A stretch of 64,000 nt of DNA from Adenophora triphylla var. japonica (GCA_022495995.1 JAFEMH010000752.1:1-64000), one strand, 5' to 3'; positions 1 to 11,799 are shown, counted from the stretch's first letter. Numbers and translations: made by a program. The notes: generated by a model from the letters alone, not told the origin.

Positions 1-129
1 CCCCGGGATGTTGAAATACAGGTGCAAAACGAAGGGCTTATAGATGTAGTGATGGAGCCCACTGATCCAGGATCTAGAGTAGTTGCGAAAAAGAAGGGCA
101 ACTTTTTCCAACCAAATAGAAATAATTAA
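1..129 (+). CDS. C-terminal tail of an unrecognised ORF
   Basis: An open frame enters from the left edge and runs 42 codons to TAA at 127-129. The tail is basic (a run of lysines followed by Asn-rich residues) and I recognise no domain. It lies upstream of element A's gag, so it could be the end of a leader ORF of A or part of an older sequence that A entered. A pyrimidine-rich stretch ending in CAG at about 219-236 looks like a 3' splice site, so this could also be the end of a spliced exon. Too little is visible to decide. Confidence 0.3.
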   Translation, partial: PRDVEIQVQNEGLIDVVMEPTDPGSRVVAKKKGNFFQPNRNN

Positions 130-372
130 AAGACAATGTTTTAAGTAAACTTGAAGATTCTTAATTGCATATTACTTGAGCCTTCAGCCTAAACACCTAC
201 CCCCGAGTCTAAACCTTGCCTATCCTTTTCCCGCAGCGAGAAAGAAGTGGGTGAGAATTTCGGGTCAACCGCCTTTTCAAAGGCAAATTTCAAGCTCGCA
301 GGTTACCATCGAATCATCGCTGCCTCTACTCGAGGTTTAGAATGGCGTATCCGACGTAAAAACAGTGGTGGT
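130..372 (+). other. Noncoding stretch before element A gag
   Basis: No open frame of note lies here. The stretch holds a pyrimidine tract followed by CAG near 219-236 and no primer-binding site or LTR end that I can see. Element A's 5' LTR must lie to the left of the window. Confidence 0.4.
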
Positions 373-2182
373 ATGGGTAATCCAGTGACTAGATAGGAAG
401 AGTTAACCCTAGCCTTGGAAAACAGCCGTAAAGTTCATGAAGAGCAGCAAGCCATGCTCATCGATTCTCTCCGCCATCAAGGGGTTCAGATAGTAGTTGA
501 AGCAAATGGTTCTTTGGTCATGATGGAAGATGAGACTCCAGAAACAGTGATTTCAGCCCCTCCATCCTACAACCAATGCCCTCCTCCATCTACATATGAT
601 CCCTTACCAAGGACCACTCCCTTTCAGTCCTTCCCAGCACCTCAAGCCATCACGGCTCCATCGCCCTCAGCTCCTCAGATAAGACCCAGCTTCGTTCACT
701 ATCAACAGCGAACGAATGCTACAACCACCCCAGTTTCTCAGTCTCAGCATTATCCCATAGGATTCATCTCTCCTCCTCAGTACGGACCATCCCAGATGAT
801 TTTGAAACCTCATAACCAATCCAATAATATCCTCAACACTTGCCCCGCAACAGCAAATCTCCCATCTCCAGCCTTGCCAATAGGACCCCATGAGGCTCCT
901 TACTCCTTCTCTTACCCTGGTAGCTATGAATCCAACCCCTAATCCTCCGGCATGTCCTATGGAAACCAGGGACCAGGTCAAGTTTACACATATTTCCCTC
1001 CAAAAGATCCTCAGGCTGTGGTACCAGCCACCAGTGTGCCACCTACTGTACCGCCACTCAAGTATGATAAACCTACCTTAGAACCGAGCAATCTAAAAAT
1101 GTCATTTGACCCCAACATGGCCTGGCTCGTGGAGCAAGTTAAGTCCATGCAAGAGAAGTTTGGTGAACTGAACACTAAGAAAGCAACCTATCAGATCATC
1201 GATCCAAGCAAAATTGTTCCCCTTCCTCCAAAATTCCGAATGCCTGAGATTGAAAAGTTCAACGGCACAGACTGTCCCCGAACTCACATTGAAAGTTACC
1301 TTCTGGCTATGAGGGCCAAGAATTGTACGTATCAGCAAATGGCTGATCATTTTCAACTATCGTTAAAGGGTTCAGCTCTTAGGTGGTTCTTGCATGTAAA
1401 GCCAGAGGCACGAGCCACATGGGACCAGATCAAGGAAACATTCATGGAAATGTATAAGGCCAACTTGAACTGGGAAACTAGCAGAAATGACTTGCAAGGG
1501 ACTTTGCAGTGCCCAGATGAACCGGTGGGTAAATTTTACAAGAGATGGAATTGGAAGCTTAGTGAAATGATGACTCCGTTGAATGAAGAAGAACATATGG
1601 AAATCTTTCAGTCCTGCTTAAAGCCCCAATTAAGGGTCCAGATTGGCAATTACTATTATCCCGATCTTCGAGCAATGGTGAATTCTGGCACTAAGTTTGA
1701 AAACGCCATCAACATGGCACCAAGCATAGAATCGGCAACTCCGACTGCACTGTGGCACCAACCTCGCATACCACTGGGCCGCCGTGAAAGGAAAAGAAAC
1801 AGTAGGTGCGGTCAATTACATCCAGAATGAGAAAGTCAGACAAAGCTCAGGTCAGACCGCTACAAAGCCAAAGCCTCTCTTCTACACTGCTGAAGACTTT
1901 GGAATGTCGTTAGAAAAAGTGTTCGATAGTTTGGTAGCTGAGGGGCTTATTAGACCTTTGGAGAATTGGAAGCCCAAGAACCTTAACGTTAGGTTGGACG
2001 AGTCTAAGCATTGTCGTTTCCACAAGTACCATGGGCATACCACCAATGACTGCACTTATTTGAAGTACCTGATCTCCCGTCTGATCGAGGAAGGTAAACT
2101 TGAACTGCCTCGGGGCCCCAATACATTCAAGAATCCTCTTCCGGCCAATGACCGAGTGAATTTGATTGAGTTCGGAAATTAG
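373..2182 (+). pseudogene. gag: Element A gag (broken)
   Basis: Gag encodes the capsid and nucleocapsid of the virus-like particle. The likely start is ATG at 373. The frame is broken by TAG seven codons later, by TAA at 940-942, and by a frameshift near 1785-1830. A proline/serine-rich N-terminal region (about 520-1060) precedes a retrotransposon capsid-like domain (about 1230-1680, with the typical KFNGTDCP, LKGSALRWF and WDQIKETFM blocks). A degenerate zinc-binding motif of the form CxxHxxHxHxxxxC lies near 2010-2055 in the shifted frame, the usual Tat nucleocapsid. Coding ends at TAG 2180-2182. Confidence 0.85.
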
Positions 2183-2763
2183 AGCAGGCAAATGCAGTAG
2201 GGTTCGGGAATCCAAAGGTTATAGACATCCTAGAATTCAGCATTCCTTATGTCGAATTGCATGGGGAATGGAAATATCTGATTGATGCCTCAGCCAGGGA
2301 AAGGCAATTTGGCCCTATAATAGGGACTAATTTCATTAATGTCGTCAAAGCAAGATCTCTTTTCGGCAACATCGAGCCAGTTACTATAGTCAAGATTACA
2401 GAGGAAAAACTCACTTGTGAAGATTGTGAGGCCGAAGTAAATCAAGCTATGATGGTCGAAGTCTCCCCAGAGCCTTTCATCACCCATGGTAAACATAACG
2501 TGTTTGTGATGGCCCTTACTGCTCAAGAGGATCAGTCCCAACCACCAGCCTGGAGAAATGTGGAAAGAAGAATGAATGACCAAGAAGACTCCGATGACGG
2601 AGAAAGTTGCCTCTCAGATGCCGAAAGTGTAATTGGCCTCGGAACTCCAGAGATGCAACTGAATGTGATCAAATTCAAAAAGGAAGCTTCACCAGCTCAA
2701 CCGAAGCTCCACTTTGGGTATGATGTCTGTGACTGCGACAATTGTTTGGAGGATGCACATTAG
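2183..2763 (+). pseudogene. Element A gag-pol linker ORF, protease absent
   Basis: A 168-codon open frame (2257-2763) encodes an acidic, unrecognised segment with a Cys-rich end (CDCDNC near 2730). In element D the equivalent interval holds the aspartic protease (LVDNGSA type) and about a kilobase of linker. No protease motif is present here in any + frame I checked. The interval therefore looks like an internal deletion or replacement that removed the protease. Without it, Gag-Pol processing would depend on another copy. Confidence 0.55.
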
Positions 2764-3463
2764 GATTGGATCGCCGAAAAATTTGCTTCTCCCCTAGGCA
2801 GCAACAATGAAGAGTATTCCCCTGTCTAGTCCAGTCAAACACATTGTCATTAGTATTATAGGGTTAAGAGTGTCTAGAGTAAGGAGTCTTTGAGTTTGAG
2901 TCCTCAGAGTCATCTGATGGCCTCACGCCTGAAGATTATGAGTATGTCGCCAATGTCATCTTTCCCTTTGCATTAAATGAAATGATAGATCTTTCTGAGT
3001 AACCCCTTATTTCCAACATAACAAATGATATATTAACTAATAATCTAACAACATTTAATAATGATTCATTTGAACAAGATGCAAACATACTAAATGAACA
3101 ATACATTAAAGAAATCTTTAAGCAGGTTATTGATAAAGAGGAAAATCATGCCCAAGCTGCCGAGGAGGTTTTAACTAGTGTTAACCTGGGTACTATCAAA
3201 GAACCTAAAGATACACAGTTCCGGAACTTCTTTCAAGGGGCCGAACGGGACATACTGGTTGATCTGCTCAGAGAGTATGTGGATGTGTTCACCTGGTCTT
3301 ACAAGGACATGCTGGGGCTGGACAGCTCGATTGTAGAACACAGGATCCCTTTGACACCTGATGCCAAGCCTGTGAAATAGAAGCTAAGGAAAATTAAGCC
3401 AGAATGGTCTCTGCAGGTCAAGGTGGAAATTAAAAAGATGCTGTGGGTAGGATTCCTCATGGT
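2764..3463 (+). pseudogene. Element A pol start, cut by the insertion of element D
   Basis: Decayed reading here matches the region before the reverse transcriptase in element D: the LNEMIDLSE block near 2975, the EYVDVFTWSYKDM block near 3270-3310 and the HRIPLTPDAKPVK block near 3340-3380, with TAG following. It ends in the codons just before the reverse transcriptase core and resumes at 17552. Several stops are present, for example near 2826, 3000 and 3378. Confidence 0.75.
3459..3463. repeat. Target-site duplication of element D, left copy
   Basis: ATGGT lies directly before the TG that starts the left LTR. The same five bases follow the CA that ends the right LTR. Five bases is the expected duplication for Ty3/gypsy integrase. 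Confidence 0.92.
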
Positions 3464-4461
3464 TGTAGCGTTGTGAGAAAGAAATTCTTATTCCTTTTTT
3501 TTTTTTTTTTTTTTGAGTCGCCACCTATATTATTTGATTGGAAACATAGAAAAACCATTTGAAAGAGATTTGAGTTCGGGGCTTAGGTTATGAAATGGGT
3601 AGGTTTAGAAGGCATCCATTTCACCCAATCTGGAGATCGGTCTTGCTAAAGAAAATAGAGGTTTTTAAAAGAAGAAGTAAAAAACGAATCTAAATACTAC
3701 AAATAAAGGTCCATTTGACGAGGTCAAACGGAATGTAGAATCGATTGCTTCGAGACCGTCTCCATGATTTGGAGAGGCTCTAGGCCGATCCTAGATTCTA
3801 TGGACTTATACCACTCTAACAATCAATTAGAAGGAAGTTTAGGGATTACCTTGCGTGAGGTGATTTGGGCGTAGTTTCGACTCAAGTTTAGAGTCGACCC
3901 TTCACACGGACAGAGCTTCGCCTCGGTCCTTGGTTTGGAGATTGATGCTTGTTTATCAACAAGGTTGACAAACAAACTATGAGGTGAGTTTTTAGGGTGA
4001 TTTTGTAGGATTCTTTCAAGGAGAGAAACCAACAAAATGTGTGTGTTGTGAAAATTCTTCGACCTCTTGAACCTTGGAAGTCACCAAGTATTTATAGAGT
4101 TTGGATATGAAGAAGTGGAGAGTTAAAACCCTATCAGATGGTTCTAGACCTCTTCTCCCATTGGTTGGCTGGAGAGATAAAGTTTTATCTCGAAAAGAGG
4201 TTGAAATCGACGAGGGAACCTGCCGCAATCTGCAGAGGGGGGATATCTCGCGCGAGACACGCCATCTCGCGGCGAGATATTGCTCCTGTGGACAGTTTTG
4301 TCCTTTCCTCGTTATCTCGTATGCAGTTTAGTCCCAAACTAACGGTAGTTAGTCAAAACTTAACGAAACATGACGAAATGGTGGATTTCTACTTCTTGAC
4401 TCAAAGCGAGACTTAGAGTGGAATAAGTATGTTCCGATGTGTTCAGAATGGGGTGTCTACA
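3464..4461 (-). repeat. Element D 3' LTR (left copy)
   Basis: On the + strand it starts TGTAGCG and ends GTCTACA. It matches 16548-17546 almost base for base apart from a longer poly-T tract near 3487-3515 and small indels. Near-palindromic CpG motifs of the form ATCTCGCG(CG)CGAGAT sit at 4245-4257 and 4264-4278. A TATTTATA (TATA box on the - strand) lies near 4087-4094. Confidence 0.93.
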
Positions 4462-4805
4462 GAGCCCTCGGCGACGAGTGTCTTATGAAAGAAGAAGTGT
4501 CGTCGATAGAAAAGACATCATTCTGAACATCGGGATGGTCGTGCCGCATGGCCGCCACGTATCTCTATCGGAGAATCGCGGACCAAAACGTAGTTCGACT
4601 CCAAAACACGAAAAGGTCGCTTTAGGTATTTTGAAAATTATTTGAAAATCGCGGAGATTTTGTTTTCGAAAAGGTAAATTCATACCGAGGAATCAAATCA
4701 AGACCCAATTACGAATATACTGCCTGTCTCAAGATTCACTGTCCGGCTCCGAACTCCGTGGGAATTATGTTAGAACACAAAGGCTTACCCGTCCGGCCCT
4801 CTCGA
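4462..4805 (-). other. Element D segment next to the 3' LTR, with conserved hairpin
   Basis: This is noncoding. The first 60 bases resemble the segment beside element B's 3' LTR (29546-29610), including a shared CCCTCGGC and CTTATG. A purine-rich stretch read on the - strand next to 4462 would serve as the polypurine tract. A copy of the CTACG/CGTAG hairpin lies at 4556-4593 with an inner stem TCTC/GAGA. Its left arm has changed to CCACG. Confidence 0.6.
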
Positions 4806-5135
4806 TTCCTGTCGGTTTTGTGACGATTCGCCTTTCGGGCTCCGAATCGGGCTTTTGTTGTTGGGATGACGATTCACCCGTTTGGGCGTTGAATCGGGCT
4901 TTGCCCGACGATCCACCTGCGTTGGGCGTTGACCGGGCTTTTTCGATGACGATCCACCTATTTGGGCGTTGGACCGGGCTTTTTCTGATGACGATCCACC
5001 TGTTTGGGCGTTGGACCGAGCTTTTTGATTTGACGATCCACCTGTCTGGGCGTTGGACCGGGCTTTTCCTGATGATGATCCACCTGTTTGGGCGTTGGAC
5101 CGAGCTTTTTGATGACGATCCACCTCCGGACTCGA
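4806..5135 (+). repeat. Minisatellite, eight units of 39-46 bases
   Basis: Units begin GACGATCCACCTG and run on through TTTGGGCGTTGGACCGGGC. Their starts are at about 4822, 4868, 4907, 4948, 4990, 5032, 5074 and 5114. The apparent reading frames on both strands here are products of the repeat, not genes. Elements A and B have unrelated minisatellites in the same relative place, between the antisense gene and the 3' LTR. Confidence 0.9.
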
Positions 5136-5483
5136 ATCATGTGGATTGAGTTGATCTGTGGACCACTCGGATCTCGGGCGACCGGTGCCGCATCGGCGAT
5201 TATGCGGGCGTCACGCTTGGCCTGCTCCGTGACTTGCGGTGTCGGTTTTCCACGTTTCCTTGCTAGTTTATCATTTCCAAGGGTAAATGTGTCAATATTT
5301 TGAACTTTGACGTTGCGTAGACGCTTATTGTCGAGACAATTTTGTCCTTTCCGAGAAGGTTTATCTCGCCGCGAGATATCTACCGTCAGGCATATAAACA
5401 GCAACTCTTGTTTATTTTGAAAACATCTTTTCCAAAATTCCCTCCCTAGCTCAAGCCAAGGTCGCTTTCTTTGCAATTTTTTC
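5136..5483 (+). other. Noncoding spacer upstream of the antisense PMD gene of element D
   Basis: No supported gene is seen. An ATCTCGCCGCGAGAT motif lies at 5363-5377, about 100 bases before the first exon of the PMD gene. The stretch would be the promoter side of that gene if it is transcribed from the + strand. Confidence 0.4.
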
Positions 5484-7200
5484 GTGGATTTGATTGGTGA
5501 TTCTCCCCCTAATCCATTCTCGATCCCTCCTCCTTCCATAATCGATGGCTCAAGAACAAAGAATCCTATCTTGGGGAGTTATTTACTAGGGAAGGATTAT
5601 CCCCGCGATGATCTCACATTCGATAGGCACGCCCACATCTCTACCGCTGTCCGGGAGGGCTTGGTAAGAACTCTATCTTCACCTCTTGTTTCTTGTATTG
5701 CATTGATTTGAATCCCCTTTCCCTTGAATTCAAAAAATCTCTCAATGGCCTTTTGTTCATGTTTGTGCTTAGAGCTAGGTTCCCCTTGCATGCTTTAATT
5801 TTGTGCATTCCTTCGGATGCTTGTTGTTGCATTGTGTGCGTATGAGCCTCCTACACATCATGGATTGTAGGAGAGGTTGATTCAGATTATGATTGACATC
5901 CTTGGGCAAGCTTTTCTTGTACGCACGCCAAGTGTTCGATGAAATGCCTCAATGAAAAATTTCTTCTATTTCATTGATTTCTTGATTTGGAATGATTTCT
6001 AATGTTGCCCTCTCTGTTTTTCCTCTCGTTTTAGGTCATACAAGCCAATTAAGAACTGTCGGGGAGTCCGAAAATGGCTAGGCGGTGTGGGACAAGATCA
6101 AGGATCTTGACGGCGTCCGAGCTAGGGTGGCCCAAACGGGTTTGTTGACTTTTGTTGACAATCTTCGGGATAAGGCGGACTCCCAAGTTCTCCGGGCAGT
6201 TATTCGGGAGAGGTGGTGGGACGCTACCCACACCGTTCACTTGCGCTTCGGGAAGCGACTATGACTCCGACCGATTTTCTTGCTATCACGGGGTTAGAGT
6301 TCATTGGCGATCCCCGCCGAAGTTTCCGAATTATAAGCCCTCGAGTCCAGCCGGCGTGGAGGCGCTTGATTGGTTTCCCCTAACAGGTTAAGGGGTATGC
6401 CGATGAGTTGACACCCCTCCTGGCCGATTGAGGACTACTCGGAGAAGCCGAATGTGAGTATTGATCGGTTGGTGAGGGGTGCCTACGGTATATCCTTTCG
6501 AGACTATTTTTGAACCATTCTTCTACGGCCCGTCTTTCTTTGTTACGCTTGTCGGTTAACTGGATGAAGTGAGCGGCTATGATTGGGGCTCGGCGGGGCT
6601 AGCCTACCATATGCCATGGATGAGGCATGTAGGAATACCAAGGACTCCCGTCGGGGTATTCTTATGCCCGGGAGGTATGCTCTTGATTCGTTTCGTTTTC
6701 TCGTCCGTATGCTCTGCTCGTGTTTCATACCGAATTTGATCTCGTTTTCTTTGTGCGTATATGGGGCTATGCCGTTCTTGGGCTGTACAAGTTTGAGTTG
6801 GAGAGCCGGGCCCCTTTGTTTCCGGATATCGAGGCGGAGCCACCCGAACCGGACCGTTGATGAGGAGGAGGACCAGGATTGGACCTTGACGGTGGCAAGT
6901 GAGGCGGGCCATGCTGGACACCTTTGAGTACGAGAGGCCGGGCCTATATCCTTGGACCCCGTTGAGCCGGAGGTGCATCGAGCTTGGGATGCTACCGGAT
7001 GCGAGGATGCCGGCGTCTTTGGAGGGAGATACCATGTACCTTGGTGAGCGGGTCTTCCCACAGCATGGCCGGGGTAGACTATCATACAGGGTGTCGGCGG
7101 ATCCGCCGAGGTCGATGTATCCCACCCACTCTATTCCAGAGGATGATTATGCAGGTCTTTTGGTGGGTGATGAGGCGACGGCTTGCGTGATTCCTAACTG
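5484..7200 (+). pseudogene. Antisense plant mobile domain (PMD) gene in element D (broken)
   Basis: The coding sense is opposite to D's gag-pol. Exon 1 (5484-5663) ends at GTAAGAA, and a pyrimidine tract ending in AG at 6033-6034 opens exon 2. Exon 2 (about 6035-6390) shows the PMD signature: a W at the start of a WWDATHTVHL-like block, then FGEATMTPTDF and AITGLEF. Later fragments (about 6900-7200) match the C-terminal half of the PMD genes in A and B, but frameshifts and stops break them. PMD proteins such as Arabidopsis MAIN and MAIL1 are nuclear and act in gene and transposon silencing. What this copy would do is inference. Confidence 0.75.
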
Positions 7201-8135
7201 GTGGAAGTTGTTCTGCAGGCTAGGAAACGTTCTAGGAACATTATTCCGCTAATCTTGGGTGAGACCCTTCATGGTCTTGATGAGCTGCATAGGACTGGCA
7301 TCATGACTCAAGGGAGTCCCCTCCTGTTGACTATTTGGCTTAGGGAGCATCTCAAGTTGATAGGTCCCCCGTTGGAATATTCTCCTTTTACATATCATAC
7401 ACGAAAGTTGTTAATCAAAGATCTTTCAATGATGAATGGGCCGAGCCGATTGCGAAGACCGAAACCGCCGATATTCTCTCGGTGTCCACCTTATTGGAGG
7501 TTGAACAAGTATATTGCCAATACCAAGGGTTTTGATGTGGTTGTTCTTCCGGGCTTGCGAAATTCCTCCTTTGACTTTTCCAAGCGGGTGCTCCGTCGCT
7601 TGGTCACAGCCAGACACTTATCTTTTCGAAGGAGCTTATCGTGTAGTGTCTTATATTGGTGTAGAGTTTGCGCAGTGCTAGCTCAAGCATGGGGTGTAGG
7701 AACTAATCGGGACCGTTGGTCGAACCTTCGGACTTTCAATGCAAGCATCTTCCCCGTCTCGACAAATATTTGGATTGGTTCCTCCATACCGGTCATCCTA
7801 GTGCAGAGAAGATTGATGACTTGCGGCTTTCACTGCTAAGAGATTCTTTTGTATCCAGCAATATCTTGAGAAGGAGCGAGGCTCAGTCTGATCCTGCTAA
7901 TGTGCGAACTGATCCTACTCAAGATTTTCTTGATGGGGATTGGTACGAGAGGCGAGGCAAGGGAATGCCTGGAAAGACGCAAGCTTTGGACAGGCCTCAT
8001 GTCTTCAAGAGACTGTCGGAATCTGTCTTTGATCGTCTCGAGGGATGTTCTGCTTTGAGAGGCTCAAAGCGCAAGGAGGATCACGACGACGGTGGAGACC
8101 ATGTCCGCCGGCCAACCAAGTTAATGAAAGGCTAG
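7201..8135 (+). pseudogene. Second antisense gene of element D, DUF7745-like (broken)
   Basis: The frame 7201-7839 contains NIIPLILGETLHGLD, which matches a block in the second antisense gene of element A. A different frame (7716-8135) carries the basic C-terminal part to TAG. A frameshift near 7620-7720 separates them. The overall pattern recalls a plant retroelement-associated domain that I remember as DUF7745; the name is from memory. The function of that domain is unknown. It follows the PMD gene directly and in the same direction, as in element A, so the two may be one transcription unit or a fusion. Confidence 0.6.
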
Positions 8136-8620
8136 ATCTTTAGGAGTACCAAGAGATTGCTTTGATAGATCAATTGTTTCTGCTTTATTAGTATTTTTTT
8201 TTTTTTCAAGTTTGTTAGCTTAGCAAATTAGTCGTTGTGGTTAGGATTTCCCTATTATCATTAATGAAATGCATTGATTAATAAAAGGGACAACTTTGAT
8301 TTATTTATTTGATTAGACCGAACCCGAAGACTGCCTACGTTCCTCTTTTACAGCAATTAAACAAGAGGCTCAGGTCCAACGTAGTTCATTTTTGAGAAAA
8401 GGACAAAATATGGCTCCAGGCCGTAGAGTAATCTCGCGCGAGATAAAGCCCCCCCCCCCCTTTTTTTTTTTTTTTTATGCACACCCTTTCTTTTGCCTAG
8501 ACCGCCCCTTCGGGTTTTCGATCTAGCGGGCTTCTTTTCTTGTGCTAGCTCTAATTTTTGCCTAGGTCGTCCTTTCCGGGATTTTCAACCTAGCGAGCGA
8601 TTTGTTTTAAGGAGGCCAAG
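8136..8620 (-). other. Element D post-pol noncoding block with conserved hairpins
   Basis: Read on the - strand after the pol stop, two dyads come first: CCTAG...CTAG pairs at 8561-8593 and 8496-8526, each with a short inner stem. A palindrome ATCTCGCGCGAGAT lies at 8431-8444 next to a C/T homopolymer (about 8450-8476). A hairpin with CTACG (8335-8339) and CGTAG (8380-8384) arms follows, with an inner stem CCTCTT/AAGAGG (8342-8347 and 8363-8368). All but the palindrome have counterparts at the same place in element A. Confidence 0.7.
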
Positions 8621-9831
8621 TCACGCGAAGTACTTCTTGAGCTTGTCCATGTTGACCGGCTTCGGTAGTTGATCTCCGTCTAAGTCTACCACCGAAGGGC
8701 TCCCCCAGAGAATATCTTCTTCACAATGTAGGGTCCTATCCACCTTGGTCCCCACTTGCCTAATGGGTTGAAAGGTCCGGGACGATGCTCACGGAGCACC
8801 AGGTCGCCTACTCTGATGTTCCTTGTCTTGACCTTTTTGTTGAAAGCTCTTGCCATTCTTCTTTGGTAAGCTTGAGTGTGTTCGGCTGCTTTCAACCTTC
8901 TTTCATCCAACAGGGCTAGCTCTTCGTATCTGCTTTCTAGCCAGTCGACTTCATTCACTTGGTTTTCTAGGAGAACCCTTAGTGATGGTATTTCCAATTC
9001 TATCGGTAAGACAGCCTCCATCCCGAATGTGAGGGCGTAGGAGTTTCCCTGCACTGCTCGGACTGAAGTGCGGTACCCTCATAGTGCGAACGGTAGCTTG
9101 TCGGGCCAGTCTTTTCCAAAGGACTGTCATTTTTCGATGATAGTCTCGATTGTTTTGTTCGCGGCTTCAATCAAGCCCTTTCCGTTTGTTTGAGGCCTAT
9201 AAGGAGATGACTTGTGTCTCGTGATTTTGTACTCTGGCCGTAGGCGATTGGTTTCCTTCTCGAAGTGTGACCCATTATCGGATATCATCTCTTGTGGAAC
9301 CCCGTATCGGCGATGATGTTGTGCTTGATGAAGTCTCGCAACCTTTCTCGGCATTCGTAACTTTGTAGGAGGCGGCCTCGACCCATTTAGTGAAATAGTC
9401 GATGGCTACTAGGACGAAACAAGTGTCCGTTGGCTCCTCGGGTGTGATCTTTCCAATCACGTCTATCCCCCATGTAGAGAACGGCCAAGGTGAAGTCATT
9501 GGGTACAGCAAGGAAGGCGGTGCATGCCGAAGATTGGCGTGTATCCGACACTTTTGGCACTTTTTGACCATTTTGGTACAGTCGGCTTCCATGGTCACCA
9601 AAAGTACCCTTGTCTCGATGATCTTTTGGCGAGCATGTTTCCGCTCATGTGGGTTCCACATATGCCTTGATGAACATGGTCCATTATTTCTTGGGCCTCT
9701 TCCTTGGTGGCGCAAAGGAGGTTTCCTTGGGGATGTTTTTTGAATAAACGGCCAGCCGTGATGACGTAATTGGCAGCCAACCTCTTAAGGGCGATCCGAG
9801 TCTTCTGTCTGTCTCTGTAGGATGGTTCCAT
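8621..9831 (-). pseudogene. Element D integrase (broken)
   Basis: Integrase inserts the cDNA copy into the host chromosome. On the - strand the order is a His/Cys zinc-binding region (HVHQG and CxxC parts, about 9700-9540), the catalytic core with Asp in WGIDVIGK, Asp in SDNGSHF and Glu in EAANKTIE, then the C-terminal region ending near LKKYFA with TGA at 8621-8623. The reading is split over at least four frames (9831-9595, 9715-9275, 9354-9127, 9054-8686), so no functional protein can be made. Confidence 0.85.
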
Positions 9832-10455
9832 CTAGGATGAAATGCCAAATGTCGTGGTACCATGGTTTCCTTCGGAGTGTTCAACAGCGGCACCTTTGGA
9901 TAACCATTTGTCTTTGCAGTCGTGAAGATCTATAACGGCGCAGTATGCAGGAGTTGCACGCCGTGTTATCTTGAAGGGTTTAACTGCTTTTCCTTTAGGG
10001 ATTTCGACCAAAGAAGCAAGTGTGGCTAGTGCGTCCGCAAACCGATTTTTGTCTCTGGGGAGATAGTGGAATGAAACATCTTGAAATTGATGCGCCAATT
10101 CTTGGAGGTGGGCACTATATCTTTGAAGGGTTGGATCTTGGACCCTCCACTTCTTTAATGTCTGATTGATGATCAATTGGGAATCCCCGAATACCTCGAG
10201 TTCAGTCACGTTGCGTTCTAGGGCTGCCTCAAGCCCCGCTATGCAAGCCTCGTATTCTGCGGTATTGTTGGTGGCGTCAAAGTCAAGACGTACTGCTAGT
10301 GGAGTGTAAATGTCGTTAGGGTCTACCAATAACATTCCGATGCCAAACCCTCTCTTGTTGGCTGCGCCATCGAAAAATAATTGCCACTTATTTTCTTCTA
10401 TGTTTAGGATGTCCTCATCGTGGAATCGCGGGTCTTCCCCTTCACTTCGTCGCAA
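9832..10455 (-). CDS. Element D second (archaeal-type) RNase H segment
   Basis: A 207-codon open frame holds the RNase H fold motifs: FFDGAANKRG (first catalytic Asp), AEYEACIAGL (Glu), GDSQLIINQ (Asp) and DKNRFADALA (Asp). This extra RNase H, beside the usual one after the reverse transcriptase, is characteristic of Tat-lineage elements and degrades the RNA strand during cDNA synthesis. Its catalytic residues look intact, though it is cut off from the rest of pol by frameshifts on both sides. Confidence 0.85.
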   Translation of the reverse strand: MRRSEGEDPRFHDEDILNIEENKWQLFFDGAANKRGFGIGMLLVDPNDIYTPLAVRLDFDATNNTAEYEACIAGLEAALERNVTELEVFGDSQLIINQTLKKWRVQDPTLQRYSAHLQELAHQFQDVSFHYLPRDKNRFADALATLASLVEIPKGKAVKPFKITRRATPAYCAVIDLHDCKDKWLSKGAAVEHSEGNHGTTTFGISS

Positions 10456-10460
10456 GGAAA

Positions 10461-11799
10461 TTCGGCCAACTGATCTGCGAATACACTCCTCTCGACGGAT
10501 TTCTGAGTGACGTAAGTGATATCATACCCCGCGAGCATGAAGTACCATTTGGCTAGTCTCGAAGACAAATTTGATTTGTCTAGGATATATTTCAGTGGAT
10601 CCATCTTTGCGATGAGACAGACTGGAAAGGCTTCCATATAGTGCTTTAACCTTTGTGATACCCAGACGAGAGCAGCGCATGACTTGTCGAGTGGAGAGTA
10701 GTTGATTTCACTGCCTTGGAATCTGCGGGCCGACAAAGTAGATGGCATTTTCTCGTGTGCGAGGCCGGCTGTTCTTGAGCAAGCATAGCCCCTAATGCGT
10801 TGTCTGTGATTGTGAGGTACAACCTCAAGGGCTTCTCCTTGTGTGGTGGAACCAGGATAGGTGGGGAAGTCAAGTAGTGCTTAACTTCCTCGAATGATTC
10901 TTGACATTCTTCGGTCCACTCTTGAGGTGCGTTTTTCTTAAGCAGCTTAAAGATGGGGTTGCACATTGTAGTCAGTTGATTAATGAATCGACTGATATAT
11001 TGGAGTCTGCCCATGAATCCCTTTACTTCTTTCTCGTGTCCGGGTGGAGGCATGTCTGTGATGGCCTTTATCTTGGCGGGATCTCGCTTCTATGCCGCGT
11101 TCGTGACCATGTATCCCAAGTCTTTCCCTTTGACTACTCCGAATGAGCATTTGGCGGGGTTGAGTCTCATTTTGTCTGTCTCGCCGATTGAAGAATTTTC
11201 TCGAGATCTCTCAAGTGTTGGCCATCTGTCCCTTTCGAGTGGATAATCATGTCGTCCACATATACCTCTATTTCTTTATGGATCATGTCGTGGAATAGTA
11301 TCGTGATCGCTTCTCTCGATAGGTAGCCCCGGCGTTCTTGAGACCAAACGGCATGACCGTGTAGCGTAACGTCCCCAAGGTGTGGTGAATGCCGTCTTGT
11401 GGCTGGTCCTCTTCTCGCCATGAGGATTTGGTTATACCCCGCGAACCCGTCGACGAATGAGCGGACCTCGTATGCCGCCGTGGCATCGACCAACATGTCT
11501 ATGTTTGGTAGCGGGAAGTCATCTTTAGGGGATGCCTTGTTCAAGTCTCTGAAATCAACACAGACTCGTATTTTCCCGTTCGACTTGGCTACTTGCACTG
11601 TGTTTGCTAACCATTCCGGATATTCAATCACTTTGATGAACAATACATTCAAGAGTTTCATGATTTCTTCTTTCACTTGCATTGACCATTCCGGCTTGAT
11701 TCTCGCGTAGCTTCGCTTGACCGGCTTGGCGTTGGGTAGCAGTGGTATCTTGTGTTCTACAACCGAACGATTCAACCCGGCATATCTTTGTAGGACCAA
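10461..11799 (-). pseudogene. Element D reverse transcriptase and Ty3-type RNase H (broken)
   Basis: The reverse transcriptase copies element RNA to DNA. Conserved blocks include PVKRSYARIKPEW, CVDFRDLNKASPKDDFPLPN, MPFGLKNAGATY (in a shifted frame, 11283-11486) and the catalytic YVDD at 11251-11262, which is intact. The connection and RNase H regions follow in two further frames (11053-10646 and 10748-10404), with LQYISRFINQLT and YLTITDNALGAMLAQ. At least three frameshifts are present. Confidence 0.87.

Noticed and set aside
4785..5149. Open frames on both strands with repeated peptides
   Set aside because: They lie wholly within the 39-46-base minisatellite; repeat length and composition keep frames open by chance.
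6543..7125. Two long frames on the - strand
   Set aside because: They are shadows of the antisense PMD gene, with no recognisable domain.
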